Shown here: one piece after another, positions 21,601-32,983 of the stretch | How the letters are laid out: each line of letters begins with the position of its first letter | Position numbering within the stretch: position 1 is the stretch's first letter | Assembly (NCBI GenBank): GCA_949130485.1 | Contig: OX422184.1 | Span: 13,986,405 to 14,050,404 of the forward strand | Origin: Agelas oroides | Taxonomy: Eukaryota > Porifera > Demospongiae > Agelasida > Agelasidae | Direction: 5' to 3' | DNA length: 64,000 bases | Translations under genes and position numbers: made by a program | The notes under the pieces: generated by a model | Seen by the model: the letters and a program-made list of their open reading frames with translations, nothing else | The model's database searches: none | Told to the model about the DNA's origin: nothing

Positions 21601-22319
21601 TTTTAGCTACCTGAAATGCTGTTTACTCCCTGCATGCGTTTAAGGAAAAGCTTCATGTTTGGCAAGCTACCTCTTAATTGGCCCATTGACAATCCATGCA
21701 GGGAGGCTTTAAGTAGGAATTATACACTGCATGGCAGCATTTTAAATTCTAATTTTGCTTGTTCTAAACAGGGCATGTGTGCAGTCATCCCAACCTGTTG
21801 CCAAGAGCTTCCTTGTCAACACTATCAATGACAAGTGTGCCAACTGTTGCAGAAAGTAGCTTTAAGCTATGATTAGACATTACATGTGTATAAGTACAGA
21901 CAGTGATGCTTTTAAATAATATCCCTTTACCCTTTGATGTGCCCACATGCGCCCAAAGTTTTAAAGTATACATGTACAGCTACAGTGGTAGCAAAGAGCC
22001 AGAAGCTAATTAACTTGGAAGTGCATACAGGCACTCTCTTTAAACGTTTGTGATAGATACACTTAAGCAGGTTTGTTTTCAACCAAGTTAATACGAATGT
22101 CTGAACTCAGCTAGTTTATAAGTTTCTCTCGTGAGCATGTGATTGATTTCTGATCATGCATGCGCATAAGAAGTAAAGGGTAAAGAGTATGTCATGTGCT
22201 GTATCCATACATCGTAGATATACATGTATATATAATATGTATAATATATGTGTGTACATACTATGTGATTATTTTACCATCTGGTTGTTTTGCATGTGAA
22301 GTATACTGATCGATACACC
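21601..22319. other. No gene seen
   Basis: AT-rich with alternating TATA/TGTA runs around 22215-22260. No supported coding sequence. Confidence 0.45.
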
Positions 22320-22628
22320 TATGTTTACAAGCATGTAGCAAGGTTGTACCAACCCTGCAGGAATCACCTGCTTATTTACAACCTTATGACTACCTTGTTA
22401 CAACCTTGTTACAACCTTGAAACCAGCTAGCGGGCGTGACAAATCCAGGGTTTGGACAACCTTCTGGCAAGGTTGTCACAACCTTGTCACAACCTTGTAC
22501 CAACCATGCGACAACCTTGTTCCAACCTTGCCACTACCTTGTAGCCAGGTTGTTACAAGGTTGGTACAAGCTGGCTGTACTACCTTGTGACAAGGTTGTC
22601 ACAACCTAGTTTTTTCTATATGGGTAGC
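22320..22628. repeat. ACAACCTTG-rich repeat ending in the inverted CTACCCATATAG end
   Basis: Many ACAACCTTG and CAAGGTTGT motifs. The last bases (CTAGTTTTTTCTATATGGGT then AGC) are the inverse of the block starting at 16838. Just outside is an ATG in a GCATGCGC-rich context that opens only a short frame. Confidence 0.7.
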
Positions 22629-24582
22629 CACGTGGTCCAGATTCATACGCATGCGCGTTTTCCGCGGAGTAAAAAAATGGCCGACTTATCGTGTAGCCGT
22701 ATGCCGTACATACAGGAAATGCTCTAGCTTCCCAACGAAGCATTTTCAGAGAAAATCGCTTAAATTTTCGACCTTCATCTGCCGCCGAGAAGGTTAGTAT
22801 CGTTTGTGGCACGAATAAACACGTGAAAAGTGAGATGTTGAGTAACACACACACAGACCAAGTACTGTAACCCTCGCTGCGCATGCGCGCCGAGGGTTAA
22901 TAAACCAGATATGAACAGATTAGGGCTTGCGTGATTGTGGAAATAACTAGTATCGTGATTATCGCTGTTTATTGCTTAAAAGGTATCATGATTAATTGCA
23001 TAATGTGCGTAATGTGTCAAACCTAGCAGCTGCCATGTGCACAGCACCCTGTGGGTGACACAGAACCCACGTGCAAACACGCAGCAACTATCTTTTTCGC
23101 ACAGCGTGCAGTATGATATGACCTAAAGTGCACTATAGGGTTTAATAGGTTAACACACCTGAGTTGACTTGGATATTCTTGCTCAACCACAATACAGTGT
23201 TTACACGTGCATTCACTCACAGCTAACTTGCATTTCCCTGGTGATCAAACCCTGTAGGTCTCTGCAGTCTTAGTGCATTGCTGAGGGTGCAGCTTACTAT
23301 TCAATTACACACTCTACTGTCCTTTTCTCTTTACAGACTGTTCCAGCTTATGACCCCTTTCAGAAAGGGATAGTCACTGCACTCCTGATGGAGCTAACAG
23401 CCTGCCACTCCCTCACAGTCTTGAGAGGCTATGCAAACGACACAACCAAGCACTTTCTTAGTGCTTTACTAGGACTATGCATGCGCATGATGCCTCGCGC
23501 CGCTCCAAGCGCCATGTGCGGATGGGTCGCGCGGCGCAGGTGTCAGGCGTTGCTCGTTTAGTATAGTGGGAGTCCAAAGAACAACGGTAACGTGAAGAGT
23601 GAGCCTAAATACCTGGCTTGTCAAGAATCTCCAGTACGTGCTTTCTACTTTTGAACTTTTTGTTGTTCTTCTGTCGCTCTCTTGGCTTTCTACGGTGGGC
23701 TGACTTCTTTGCTGTTTTGTTTTTTCTCAGCCGGAGTCAGCAGCCGTCGGCTGCGTTCAGCACTCGTTTATGCACTTCGCTCTGCAAATACGTACGTTGC
23801 GAAGGGCCAGTCGCGCTGTTCTCCCCGTCCTCCATCGGCAAGAAATGTCGTCCCAGCTTCGTCGTGTAATGTACGTATCCGATATCCTGCCTGGGCGAGA
23901 GCGCACTGAATTGACATTCCGAGCGTGACCTCAAATTGACATTCCTAAGCGATACCGCAAATTGACATTCCTAAGCGTGACCGACACGTACGTACGTACA
24001 TACGCACGTACATTGCGAGAATAGATCCCTCATTCAGAGCCTCGCGCTAATGCGCTCGGCAATTAAAATTTTCTCTCTTTGGATTGGACAACATGAATGT
24101 GTAAGCCTTTTAGGTTAAACCCCAACAATAACAATTAGAAAGGGGTAAATTTGGTCTCATTCCTAGGACTTTTCCACCATCCAGTTTTTAATTACCTACA
24201 GTATGCACAAACAGGGCAAATGGAAGGCCTAATACATTTCTATTACATGAAATATATCATGGCAAACTGTTGTTCAATACAAAGAATATGAGCACAAAAA
24301 GTGTCCCTTTGATTGAATGGAGGCATTGACATCAGATACAATGCCGTGTTTATCTTGAGAAGTATACAAGTTGTGAAGATGCAACTAAAACAAAAGCTCC
24401 AACTTTGTTGCAGCTTCTGCAACTCTGTAACAGCCAGGTAACAAGCATCGGAACATACCAAAGGTAGCAGCTTCTGGTATGAAACGTTTGTGTTTATCTC
24501 AACACTTGTACTTCACTGGTGAGCTTCAAAACTACAAGTGAAGCTAGGCAAAGCCTATTGCACAACTAAATCCCAAGACACC
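22629..24582 (+). other. Mostly non-coding; one candidate exon
   Basis: An acceptor (CTCTTTACAG, near 23337) is followed by an open segment, TVPAYDPFQKGIVTALLMEL then TACHSLTVLRGYAND, up to about 23478. It looks like protein but is unrecognised. The rest is short ORFs and GTACGTAC-type simple sequence near 23990. Confidence 0.3.
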
Positions 24583-24972
24583 TCAAGACACCTCCATCAC
24601 GCATGAAGATGGGGTTGCACAGGGCTGAATGTAGCTCCGATAGAAGGGGGATGTTGTAACGTCCAATGTAGGATTTACCGTGGACACTGGTGACTTGCAA
24701 CCATACAGGTTGCAAGTCAGGGTGATGCGATAACCAGCAGTAACGGGGAGTACTTCATGTTCAACATCGCTGAAGAAAGCAGCCCAGCACAACTTCTGCA
24801 AGGAGCTTTCAAAGGATGAGGACCAGTCAAACTTCACCTCTTGCTGATGGTGACGAGTGACCAATGCGCCACCAGAAAAGCAGCTTGGCAGAAAAACCAC
24901 AAGGCTCCCAAACATCTGCTTAGATCGTGGCGTATCATTGTTTGCCTTGAAGTGACCACCAGGTGCTACGCT
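24583..24972 (-). pseudogene. 2-oxoglutarate/Fe(II) oxygenase-like fragment
   Basis: The frame reads APGGHFKANNDTPRSKQMFG, SLVVFLPSCFSGGALVTRHH, then WAAFFSDVEHEVLPVTAGYR and ITLTCNLYG. The order GGHFK---DTPR, FG-LVV-LP--F-GG-L, AF-SDVEHEV-PV--GYR-TLT-NLY is what I recall of a prolyl-hydroxylase-like oxygenase family of fungi and invertebrates. Where the iron-binding HxD is expected, before DTPR, the sequence is NND, so the first histidine ligand appears to be lost by a single C-to-A change. The 5' side stops at a dispersed repeat (24973), which removes the rest of the gene. A fragment, probably inactive. Confidence 0.6.
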
Positions 24973-25095
24973 AGCTGGCTGTCAGAGAAACCAAGTTGTA
25001 CGAAAATCTTAATTTCGTTCTGCATGCGGCCCGCGGCTATTGTGTTAAATTACTGCGTCAAGAATATATGGAGCGACGTACGCCAGAGAATAATA
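24973..25095. repeat. Dispersed repeat, copy 1
   Basis: AGCTGGCTGTCAGAGAAACC through ATGCGGCCCGCGGCTATTG to AGAATAATAT matches 25803-25930 in the same orientation. Possibly the end of the GGGGCGAGCC element, whose motif follows the second copy. Confidence 0.6.
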
Positions 25096-25730
25096 TTACA
25101 CCCCAAGATGTGAATTAAAGGATTCACATAATACTAGGGGAATGTAGAACAATGTGGGGCGGGCGTGAGCAACCAATGTACTGCGGCATTGAACTGTTAT
25201 GGCTTTTCCAGTGAAGTATCAGATCACAGCACACAGGCCATGCATAGCATATAGCTAAAACGAGGTTTGTAACTCTACTGTCTACAAAAATGCTTACTAG
25301 CTTAGCGAAAATTGTCATGCTTGCAGAGAAGAGCTTGTCATGAAGTAATACCACATAATGGAGCCATTTCTTCTACCACTATGCAGCTGTTGTGTACACA
25401 GGCTAAGTCTGAACACAGCCAGGCATGCATACCTTACTTGAGGCATCTTAGAGAATAGCAGAAGGAAGTTGTCACACATCAGCATGGAACAAATATCTGC
25501 CGCCTTGTACATGTACTTGCGGTAAGCTGAGCCTATTTACACAACTGGATCATGGTTTATAGCCCTGGCCTTGTACACCTCCCAGTGAGTAAATGCTATG
25601 CTCCAGCTGCCTAGCTCGAATGTCGCCGCCGAAACACAACTGCTACCTTTCATACAAAGGTGTGCACACTCCGGCTGTCCTTCCTGGCTGTCTTTCATAA
25701 CTTGTCATTCAAGCTCACGCTAGCTGGCTG

Positions 25731-25797
25731 TAGCCTCGTTCACAGGCTCTCCCCTCGCCCAGACAAAAATTTCGGGGAGAGCCTTGGAACGAGGCTA
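25731..25797. mobile_element. Short palindromic TAGCCTCG element
   Basis: TAGCCTCGTTCACAGGCTCT is mirrored by AGAGCCTTGGAACGAGGCTA with a loop of about 27 bases. It looks like an internally deleted member, or one end, of the TAGCCTCG family. Confidence 0.7.
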
Positions 25798-25802
25798 TAC
25801 AT

Positions 25803-25930
25803 AAGCTGGCTGTCAGAGAAACCAAATTGTATGAAAATCTTACTTACGTTCCGCATGCGGCCCGTGGCTATTGCGTTACAATACGTCAAGAATATACGGA
25901 ACAACGTACACCAGATAATAATATATGAAA
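25803..25930. repeat. Dispersed repeat, copy 2
   Basis: Same sequence as 24973-25095, followed by CTCACTAGTATAGGGCTCGC of the GGGGCGAGCC family. Confidence 0.6.
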
Positions 25931-26539
25931 AATCGCAGTTCAACTCACTAGTATAGGGCTCGCTCATGGTCACCCCAATAACCTATACACGAATGCTTCA
26001 TCACCGTTGGATGAGCGTGGGTGGGGCTACAAGCTGATTTTCACAGCTTGTAGGTAAAAGTAGCCCTGATACATAGACAAGAATGATTCTGCTTTCTGTA
26101 CACAGCCTGGCTTGTCTTATAGTGTGTCCCGAAAGTCTATGAAAAAAAGACGTGTCTGGACACAGAGATTCTGTTACATCTAGTCACGTCTGGACATTTA
26201 ATTTTCTGTGCGCAGACGCACACACGCGGACGAAGACAGACGCATGCAAAACTCTTCACCTGCATTCCATGTCCAAGCTGTTGTATGCTTAGGCCTTGAG
26301 TCTCTCTCCCCGCCAATCCTTGTCCCATGTTGGTAGCTGTTCAAGATTCAGAAATACAGTTGGCACTCGATCGATCATTTCCGAAACCCCACCCACAAAC
26401 CTACCGCGCTTAGAACTAACGTATCCCTGGGAGGCCTTTTTGATTCTTGGATATGTTTTATTGAGAGGTCTTGGCTGTACGATGGTCTTTATCTCGTGTC
26501 GATAGCTTGCTTTTGACCTAATACTGTTAAAAGTTAGAT

Positions 26540-26932
26540 TTTTGCCATGATTCTTGGGCTTAGCATGGCTTAAGGCATGTAAATTAAGCTTACTATGCAG
26601 ACCAACTGTGATTGTGGAAATGCATGATAACTGCAATGAATATATTTTTTGAATAGGAGCAACTGCAGAGCAATCTGCAAATAACTTTCAGCAGTTTATA
26701 TTCCAAGAAATTGCCCAATTCATTGGATTGGCTGAATGTGGGGTTCCTCATCACCCTGTTGCCGCTCGCGATATGGGGAACCAGTACTTTCAAGTCACAC
26801 TGCACCATTTCTCACTAATGCAATTCACTAAAATAATCGGACATCTTACGAAGCAGTTTTCTGGGATTGTTGGCACAGGCTACACCAACAATATAATCAC
26901 TCCCACTGCAGGATCCAGCACTGATAAGTTAT
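26540..26932 (+). CDS. Exon-cassette copy 1 (unknown gene)
   Basis: After TTTTTTGAATAG an open exon encodes ATAEQSANNFQQFIFQEIAQ, then FIGLAECGVPHHPVAARDMG, and further on TPTAGSSTD. Two relatives lie at 37490-37625 and 38005-38150 (F-R-IFR-MS-F-NL--CGVPH--V). Upstream intronic sequence (CATGATTCTTGGGCTT, GGCATGTAAAT) is shared too, so a genomic segment rather than a transcript was copied. Short exon-like pieces follow at about 27013-27092 (Pro/Ser-rich, ending CCCAAG/GTGAGT) and 27342-27377. Function unknown. Confidence 0.4.
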
Positions 26933-27419
26933 AATACGCATTTGATTCATCTAGCATACACACCATACACAGCACTGACATTATAGCGAAATCACTATTA
27001 TCACACAGACCTAATGGTGAGCTCTGTTAAGCAGCCTGACTCCAGCCCAGTGCCCGGTTCATCCCCCGAGCCCGGTTCCAGCCCCAGACCCAAGTGAGTT
27101 AAGATTTCCATGTTCCTGCATTCTTGTTGCCAGTCTGTTCAACTTGGCTGCTACTTATAAGTGACAGCTAGGCTTTATAGGAGCTAGTGTAGGCGAGACT
27201 TGGGGGGTAGACCCCTACCTATTGCAAAGTAATAAGCCTGGCCACACCCTTTTACTTACATAACCACAAAGCAAAAGGTCAGAAAGGGCGTTACTAACCT
27301 GTGTCCTTATTATTATCTTTATTGTACATTATACAGCAAGAAACAAAAACTGGAATATGAATACAGAGACACAGTAAGTGGCGTCAATGTAAAATCTGTC
27401 CTTGAGCAAGCCGGTACAT

Positions 27420-28285
27420 GCTTGCACAGTGGAGCCACTTGAACTTTGGATTCACCTCAATGTCAGCACCCACTCCGTTTGGAGATATACTTAGTAATAC
27501 TAGTGTAGATGCAAAGCATCATGGGGCGAGCCTGAGCGAGAGGTATATCACATGGATGGGTACTATATGCACATTAAATCACAACTCTGAAAGTATTGCT
27601 GCACAATGCTATTGTTTTGTCCATTGTATGCAGGTATGCAAGTTTGGATGACTCATTTGTGGTTGAGCTGTGTCATTAAAAATGAGGCGCTTTGTTCAAC
27701 CACTGGGGCAATACGCCCCATGCAGTTAGCATTGTTTTAATTGGGGCGAGCCTGAGCGAGCCCCACGCTAGCGTGACTACATTGCGCACGCGTGTATGTA
27801 TGCTTGTACGCTTGTTTGGACCGACCACTTACTGGAAATTTTAAATGAGCGAATTCAAATATTTCCCGAAGATCGATATCGTGAAGCAGTGGAGGGCTAC
27901 TGTCAGAGTGCAGCGTCAGGGACCCAGAGCGATGATGACTGAACTTGAAGCACGCTTGGCACTGGTTTGTGCTTCTGCCGACGACGACAGGCTGCTCACA
28001 GGCGGTACAAATTTAATATGGAAATTTAGCTCATGATTTCGATGTAAAGCTTAGTCCATGCATGTGTAGCCCAGGATCGAGAAATTACTGCAACTTGTTG
28101 GCATACGTGATACCAAGCTTTAGGGCTTCTCATATAGCTACTTATGCGTCATCAGGTTTGGCTTATTATGCTCATGTAACAGTAGACAGTGACAAATCCT
28201 GCTGTGTGCCATGACAAGTTAACATTTGACAGCCCCTGTGCATGATAAATGGATGTAGGAGGATAAATTAACTTGATGTGTTACA
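27420..28285. other. Repeat-rich, no gene supported
   Basis: Carries two GGGGCGAGCCTGAGCGAG modules (27520-27550 and 27740-27870). Short ORF at 27845-28036 not recognised. Confidence 0.45.
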
Positions 28286-28724
28286 TCACTCATCAATGAC
28301 ATAATATCCTGTATCTGCTTGCTCATGCTCGCCCCCACAATGTTCTACATTTTCTAGTAAGTAGGGGTGTGGTCTATCTCTCATCTGCTGTAACCTCGTT
28401 TCTCTCTCCTCAGGGGTTTCAACTGTCAACCTTTCGTGTTGATTGGTGCTCATCCGCTGTAATCTTGTTTCTCTCTCCTCCGGGTTTTCAGCTGCCATTC
28501 TTTCGCGTTCACAGGTACCTTCCACTGTAAAGTAGCTTGTCTTTCACTAGCAGTTTGAGCAGCGTGCCTAGCACGCCTCTCCCCCTTTGCTTTCTCGCTC
28601 CTTTGTTCCGAAGTCTCCGCAGCACATTGAGCTCTGTCTCGTTTCTGGGCCATCTCCAATCTTCAGCGACTTCTTGTTCCTGCGCTGGCTTGAGAGCTCT
28701 TCTAGAACTGCTCTGGGTATCCAT
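28286..28724 (-). pseudogene. Helitron-type N-terminal repeat region, frameshifted
   Basis: Minus strand starts MDTQSSSRRALKPAQEQEVA. After two frameshifts the thread continues as AQKRDRAQCAAETSEQRSEK and then ERERMAAENPEERETRLQRM and HERLTVETPEERETRLQQM. The tandem ETPEERETRLQ-M motif is, from memory, typical of the region ahead of the Helitron replicase domain in invertebrate elements. No Rep or helicase follows. It is divergent from the transposase gene at 28983. Confidence 0.5.
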
Positions 28725-28967
28725 GGGTAACAAAACTTGTAGTCTACAACGATGAAGGTAAAACTCTGAATTAAAACTCAGAAGTAGGGCTCTAGACCAG
28801 AGTACGGAAGAGGACTAACACTTTGACTAAGTGTTCTTTTCAATTTTCAATATGTGAATGGTTCAAGTAAAGATCAAACTTTATTCACATTTCAAAATTT
28901 TGAATAATTAGACCGGAAAAATTTATACGGTTCAAGTACAATTTTGTAATATCTAGCGGGCACAGAT

Positions 28968-28977
28968 TGCGCATGCG
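28968..28977. promoter_or_regulatory. NRF1-like site TGCGCATGCG
   Basis: Matches most of the TGCGCATGCGCA palindrome bound by NRF1-type factors in animals, 6 bp before the first ATG of the transposase. Inferred from the motif alone. Confidence 0.35.
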
Positions 28978-28982
28978 TGAGT

Positions 28983-29928
28983 ATGGAGTCCACCATGAGG
29001 TGCGGAAGAAGGCAAAAGGCAGCTGCAAACTACAAAATGGGTCGGTCAAGGCGTGCTTATCGCCTGAGGAAGGACATACAGTCGGGAATGAAAATGGCCG
29101 TAGCACAACAGCGAGAGGAAGAAAGTTCCATTTGCTCGAGCTGCGCAACTCTCTTGGATCTGCGCGATATTTACCGAGGATTCGTTCACTCTGGCCAAGC
29201 CCTTCGCAAATGCAGAGCGATCTATCCAAAGCCAGGAGAGGCCACATACCAAGACATAAAGAAGCAAAACAAGTTTCTTATTAAGACTGTGTTCGACGGA
29301 ACGGGAAATTACATCTACCATCGCAATTGCGTTCGTGCAGCATTCGGCGTTGGTGCACAGCGACTGGCAAGGCTGAGGAAAGCTGTTCAGGTTCAAACTA
29401 GTGAACCGATTGAATATGTGGCTAAAGAAATCATTGCCCAAACGGGAAGACTTTCTGATGTTGTGATGCCAACACACTGTGAGCAAACAGCTCGAGCATG
29501 GGTGGAATCCCAATCAGACCTTGCTCAAATACCATGCCGAAAGCAACCAACACGCCATGGAAATGCATGAAAAAGATCAAATCATTCTAAAAGTAATGCT
29601 GTACTTCAACGTTTTTTGGATTTTGTGGACAAAAACTCAGCATCAAACGGACAAAAGGAAAGGGAGTCATGGAAAAACCTTCTATTTCAATCCCAAGTTC
29701 ACACAGATTCGTACACCTAACAAAGACGATCCTCAATACAACTACAAATGCAAACAAAGTGTTTTATATGAGTTCAACCGCACTCTTGCCATGGATGGGC
29801 TTGGTTCAATTTCAGTTGGAACAACATTCAACTGGCTGAAGAAATATCGACCATATGTTGGTAGACACCACAATACTTTTACACCATCCCTACATCTTGT
29901 GCTTATCCTGCGTCTGGGGGGGCTCTGA
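28983..29928 (+). pseudogene. DUF7869-like transposase, N-terminal part
   Basis: Starts MESTMRCGRRQKAAANYKMG. It has a Cys pair (ICSSC), YIYHRNCVRAAFGVGAQRLA and RLRKAVQV. After about 29560 the reading frame shifts more than once: QRFLDFVDKNSASNGQ is in one frame and NPKFTQIRTPNKDDPQYNYK in another. FLDFVDKNS matches FLEFVDINSQPNGR of the second copy at 58640-59270, and KQSVLYEFNR matches its KRSVLGEFNR. Similarity is lost right after FNWLKKYRP at about 29850, where the second copy continues with a CxxC segment. A foreign block lies from there to about 33290. The upstream NRF1-like motif may be its promoter. Confidence 0.6.
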
Positions 29929-30028
29929 TAGTATCTTGGTATATCTATCTGTTAACTGTTTTAGTACTTAATTCTCTAGGAAACAAATATGACAGCTTGG
30001 CCGCACATGTCCTTCCAATTTGGGCAAT

Positions 30029-30438
30029 TCAAAAGCACTTGTCTATGTTGACTTTGTGCGGGATGTGGCTCCGCTTGCTATCAATCTTCGTCAGCATGGG
30101 CACCAGAGCTGTGGATACCATGGGGAAAACATGTCTGCTCACGACAAGCAGATGACCCTCCAGAACTGGCAAAAGGGACAGATTCAAGTGATGGTGTGCA
30201 CAAGTGCATTTGGGATGGGAATCGACCAGCCTGATGTGGAAATTGTGATTCGCATTGGCTGTCCACCAAGCATCGAACAGAAGGTGCAGGAATTTGGTCG
30301 TGCAGGGAGAGATGGGCGCCCATGCAAAGCAGTTCTCTTGTGCCAAGAGAACGATCTTCAGCACGTCGCATTCTGGTGCAAGGAACAAACCCCTGAGAGG
30401 CAGTTGGAGATTCTAACAGATTTCCAGAGTGCTTGGAG
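30029..30438 (+). pseudogene. RecQ-type helicase C-terminal domain
   Basis: Encodes NSKALVYVDFVRDVAPLAIN, a CGYHGENMS motif, MVCTSAFGMGIDQPDVE and QEFGRAGRDGRPCKAVLLC. These are motifs IV-VI of RecQ-family superfamily 2 helicases (AFGMGIDKPDVR and QE-GRAGRDG). The N-terminal ATPase half (Walker A, DEAH) is absent, so it cannot be an active helicase alone. The exon ends TTGGAG/GTAAAC and joins in frame to the exon at 30570. Its 5' boundary is uncertain; an acceptor-like TTCTCTAG is near 29980. Confidence 0.7.
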
Positions 30439-30569
30439 GTAAACATCATTTTTGCTAGTATCAGGTTCGAGACTAGATTTTTGATAGAATATGCTCTTTG
30501 AATAGGTCTACAGTTCTTTCAATTCATCCAAATACACGCATACTGTGAAACTTGAATCACTACCTACAG

Positions 30570-31067
30570 GTACCTCACTACCTACCTGAGGCACTGGGTA
30601 GAATGGTGGAAGCGTCCAAGGCATCTCAGTAAGCAAAACACATTGTTTTGACTACCATCATCTTAAGTGCTTTCTATCCACATTTCTAGGGCTCACAACT
30701 AAGAATTCAGTAAGCCATTATAATCTTTTATCTTCTCTACTAGGGATGCTTTGTGCATGTTGCTCTGAGAACGAGGCATTTGGGAAGGCTCCTAGTACAA
30801 CCAATGCAGTGGAGTCACACAATAGAGTCTCCAAGGGAACGTCACCTGACATCCTCAGTGTGGCCATGATGACAACATACAAAGTGGACATGTCGGCAGC
30901 ACTGGAACACCTTGCAAGTTCCCAAGGTATTCCCACCTCATATGATGAGCTAACCCCTGCTGCTCGGGCCAAACGCTCCAAGACAGCTAATAAAGCTAGG
31001 AGTCGCAAAAGAGCTGGCAACACTGACAGTGATGGCCCTCCAGACAAGCACCGTGATTTCAAGAAAG
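30570..31067 (+). CDS. TTNAVESHNR segment, two exons
   Basis: Exon 30570-30628 (after CCTACAG) encodes YLTTYLRHWVEWWKRPRHL. Exon 30744-31067 encodes MLCACCSENEAFGKAPSTTN, then AVESHNRVSKG and a basic tail (RAKRSKTANKARSRKR). All junctions keep frame, from the RecQ exon through to the Ulp1 exon. A Trp-rich helix followed by TTN-VES is, from memory, the C-terminal end of a MULE-like or related transposase core. The KDZ/Zisupton group is an alternative. The basic tail is a likely nuclear signal. Confidence 0.45.
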
Positions 31068-31189
31068 GTATGTTAGTACACACACAGGCTAGAGATAACG
31101 TAGTGATGTGCATTGTGTACATGTTCTATTGTTCATGTATTTTGTTCAGTATGGTATCTTGTTGTATGGTGTCTTGTAACCCATTGTAG

Positions 31190-31770
31190 TGAAGATCAAG
31201 ACTGAGCCAGATAGTGATGATGACTTCAGCCTGAACACGAGTAAGAGCAATCATATCAAGATATCAGATGATGATGAGAAAGTGCCCGACAGTGGTGGCC
31301 TCAAACTGGGAAAAGTGCGGCTGACACAGGCTGAGATGGATGCCATAGAGGTGGGAGAACGACTCCAGGATGTCCATATGGCAGCAGTGAACCACCTTCT
31401 ACAGCTCCAGCTCCCAGAGAAGGCTGGGTTCCAATCTACTATATATGTCAGCAATGGTCGAGCAAAGACACAGAAGAAAGGAACAGTGCAAATACACTTT
31501 GACCAAACTATGAAACACTGGGTCACTTCATCATGCAACGAGAGCCATGTTCGCCTCTTTGATAGCCTCTACTTTGGACGCATATCTGATGGCATTGCAA
31601 AACAGTTAACAGAGGTTTATAGTCACTTGAAGACAGTTCAAGTCATGAGGGTTCAGCAACAACAGGGAGCAGTTGACTGCGGGCTCTTTGCTATTGCCTA
31701 TGCTGTCCACCTAGCCAACGATACCGATCCATCGAAGGTCAAGTTTGCACAAGACAAGGGCATCTTGTAG
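31190..31770 (+). CDS. Ulp1-type (C48) cysteine protease domain
   Basis: About 193 codons after acceptor CCATTGTAG; the split GTG codon joins FKK to VKIKTEP. Catalytic residues are visible: His110 (KHWV), Asp125 (RLFDSLY), a Gln in VQQQQG (157-159) and Cys164 (VDCGLFAIA). That is the SUMO/NEDD-protease triad with its oxyanion Gln. Ulp1-like proteases are known cargo or partners of several DNA-transposon groups. IKTEPDSDDD near the start fits a sumoylation consensus with an acidic tail (inference). The domain itself looks intact although the gene is partial. Confidence 0.7.
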
Positions 31771-31987
31771 ACTGCCTTCGCAAGAGCAAACTTGACACAT
31801 TTCCTGTTGAAAAGACTTTAAGTAGAGTAGCTAGACCAGACATAGTACATCTGTAAGGTACACATCTTCACTGATTAAACTTTAGCCAAGTCAAAGTACT
31901 TAGTACTATAGTCTCACAAAAGAGCGCACACACATGTAAACGCGGAAGATCTTTGGCAAACTTGTAAGGTGCTCTGCCCATGAGCAC

Positions 31988-32275
31988 TCCAAGTAGTGTA
32001 GCCCTACACTATTTGTCTCCTATAGTACTATAGGAGACAAATAGTGTACCCCTACACTGTTTGTTTCCTATAGTATATAGGAAACTGCTATTAGTGTAAC
32101 ATTACCCCCCGTCCCTATATACTATAGGGAGCAAATAGTGTAGCCCTACACTATTTGTCTCCTATAGTACTATAGGAAGTGCATAACGACCATACACTAT
32201 TTGCTCCCTATAATACTATAGGAGACAAATAGTGTACCCCAACACTATTTGCTCCCTATAGTATATAGGAAACTA
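31988..32275. repeat. Cluster of about six short palindromes
   Basis: CACTATTTGTCTCCTATAGT joins head-on to its inverse, and variants recur around 32030, 32073, 32120, 32168, 32220 and 32265. Arms are CACTATTTG(T/C)TCCCTATAG-like with TAGCCCTACA spacers. No ORF. Confidence 0.8.
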
Positions 32276-32526
32276 GACCCAAACAGTGTAAAATTGTACC
32301 ACCCCTTATTGTGACACATGTAAAGAACATGAGGAGGAGATGTCTCGTTGTCGGCAAGCCATCAACAGACTTCTCCAGAGTGGAAATGCAACACCAGGTG
32401 GGTCCACTTAACATGCACCTCCCAACCTACACAATATCACTATTTCCAATATTGTACTTGGTCTCATTCCCAAACTCGCCCCCACCCCACCCTTCCTCCT
32501 AAGAAGAAAGGAGGTCTGGTGATATA
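32276..32526. other. No gene seen
   Basis: Short plus-strand ORFs only; leads into the element at 32527. Confidence 0.4.
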
Positions 32527-32983
32527 CAGTGGAGCCCCTCTAATGGGGACACTATGGGACCATCGCTGCGTGTCCGGAATATAGAGGCGTCCATATTTCA
32601 GAGGCTTCTGGTATAATTCCGGTAGGCATGGCAATGCCTACTCGTGCTGTTGATCGCTAAGAAAGCATGTTCTAGAGCTCTCCCATGCTGTACGCTGGCA
32701 AGAAAGGCTAACCAGAGGCTAGTACTATGCGTGCCAGTGCTATTGTAATGTCCAGTTGTTGAATCGATCAGCGGTGGTGGACAACCTTGGATGAGGGGCA
32801 AGTGAGTGTCTGCATTATCCAGTGAATTTTGTACAGTCCAGGTACTAAAGGGACCAAAAAACCTGTCTGCTTTACGGAATAGCGGGGTGTCCGCATTTCA
32901 GGGACAGCTGTTAATGGGAATGCAATCCGTACATGAGCAAAACGTCAGTTAAAATGAGGTGTCGAAATAACGGGGTTCCACTG
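32527..32983. mobile_element. TA-flanked MITE, CAGTGGA ends
   Basis: 457 bp from CAGTGGAGCCCCTCTAAT to ATAACGGGGTTCCACTG with TA on both sides. GTCCGGAATATAGAGG and GTCCGCATTTCAGGGAC motifs are shared with 45915-46177, 46760-46920 and the ends of 36012-37042. Non-autonomous Tc1/mariner-like. Confidence 0.75.

Noticed and set aside
30029-30438. Host RecQ helicase gene
   Set aside because: Only the C-terminal helicase half is present, joined to transposase-like and Ulp1 exons within transposon sequence.
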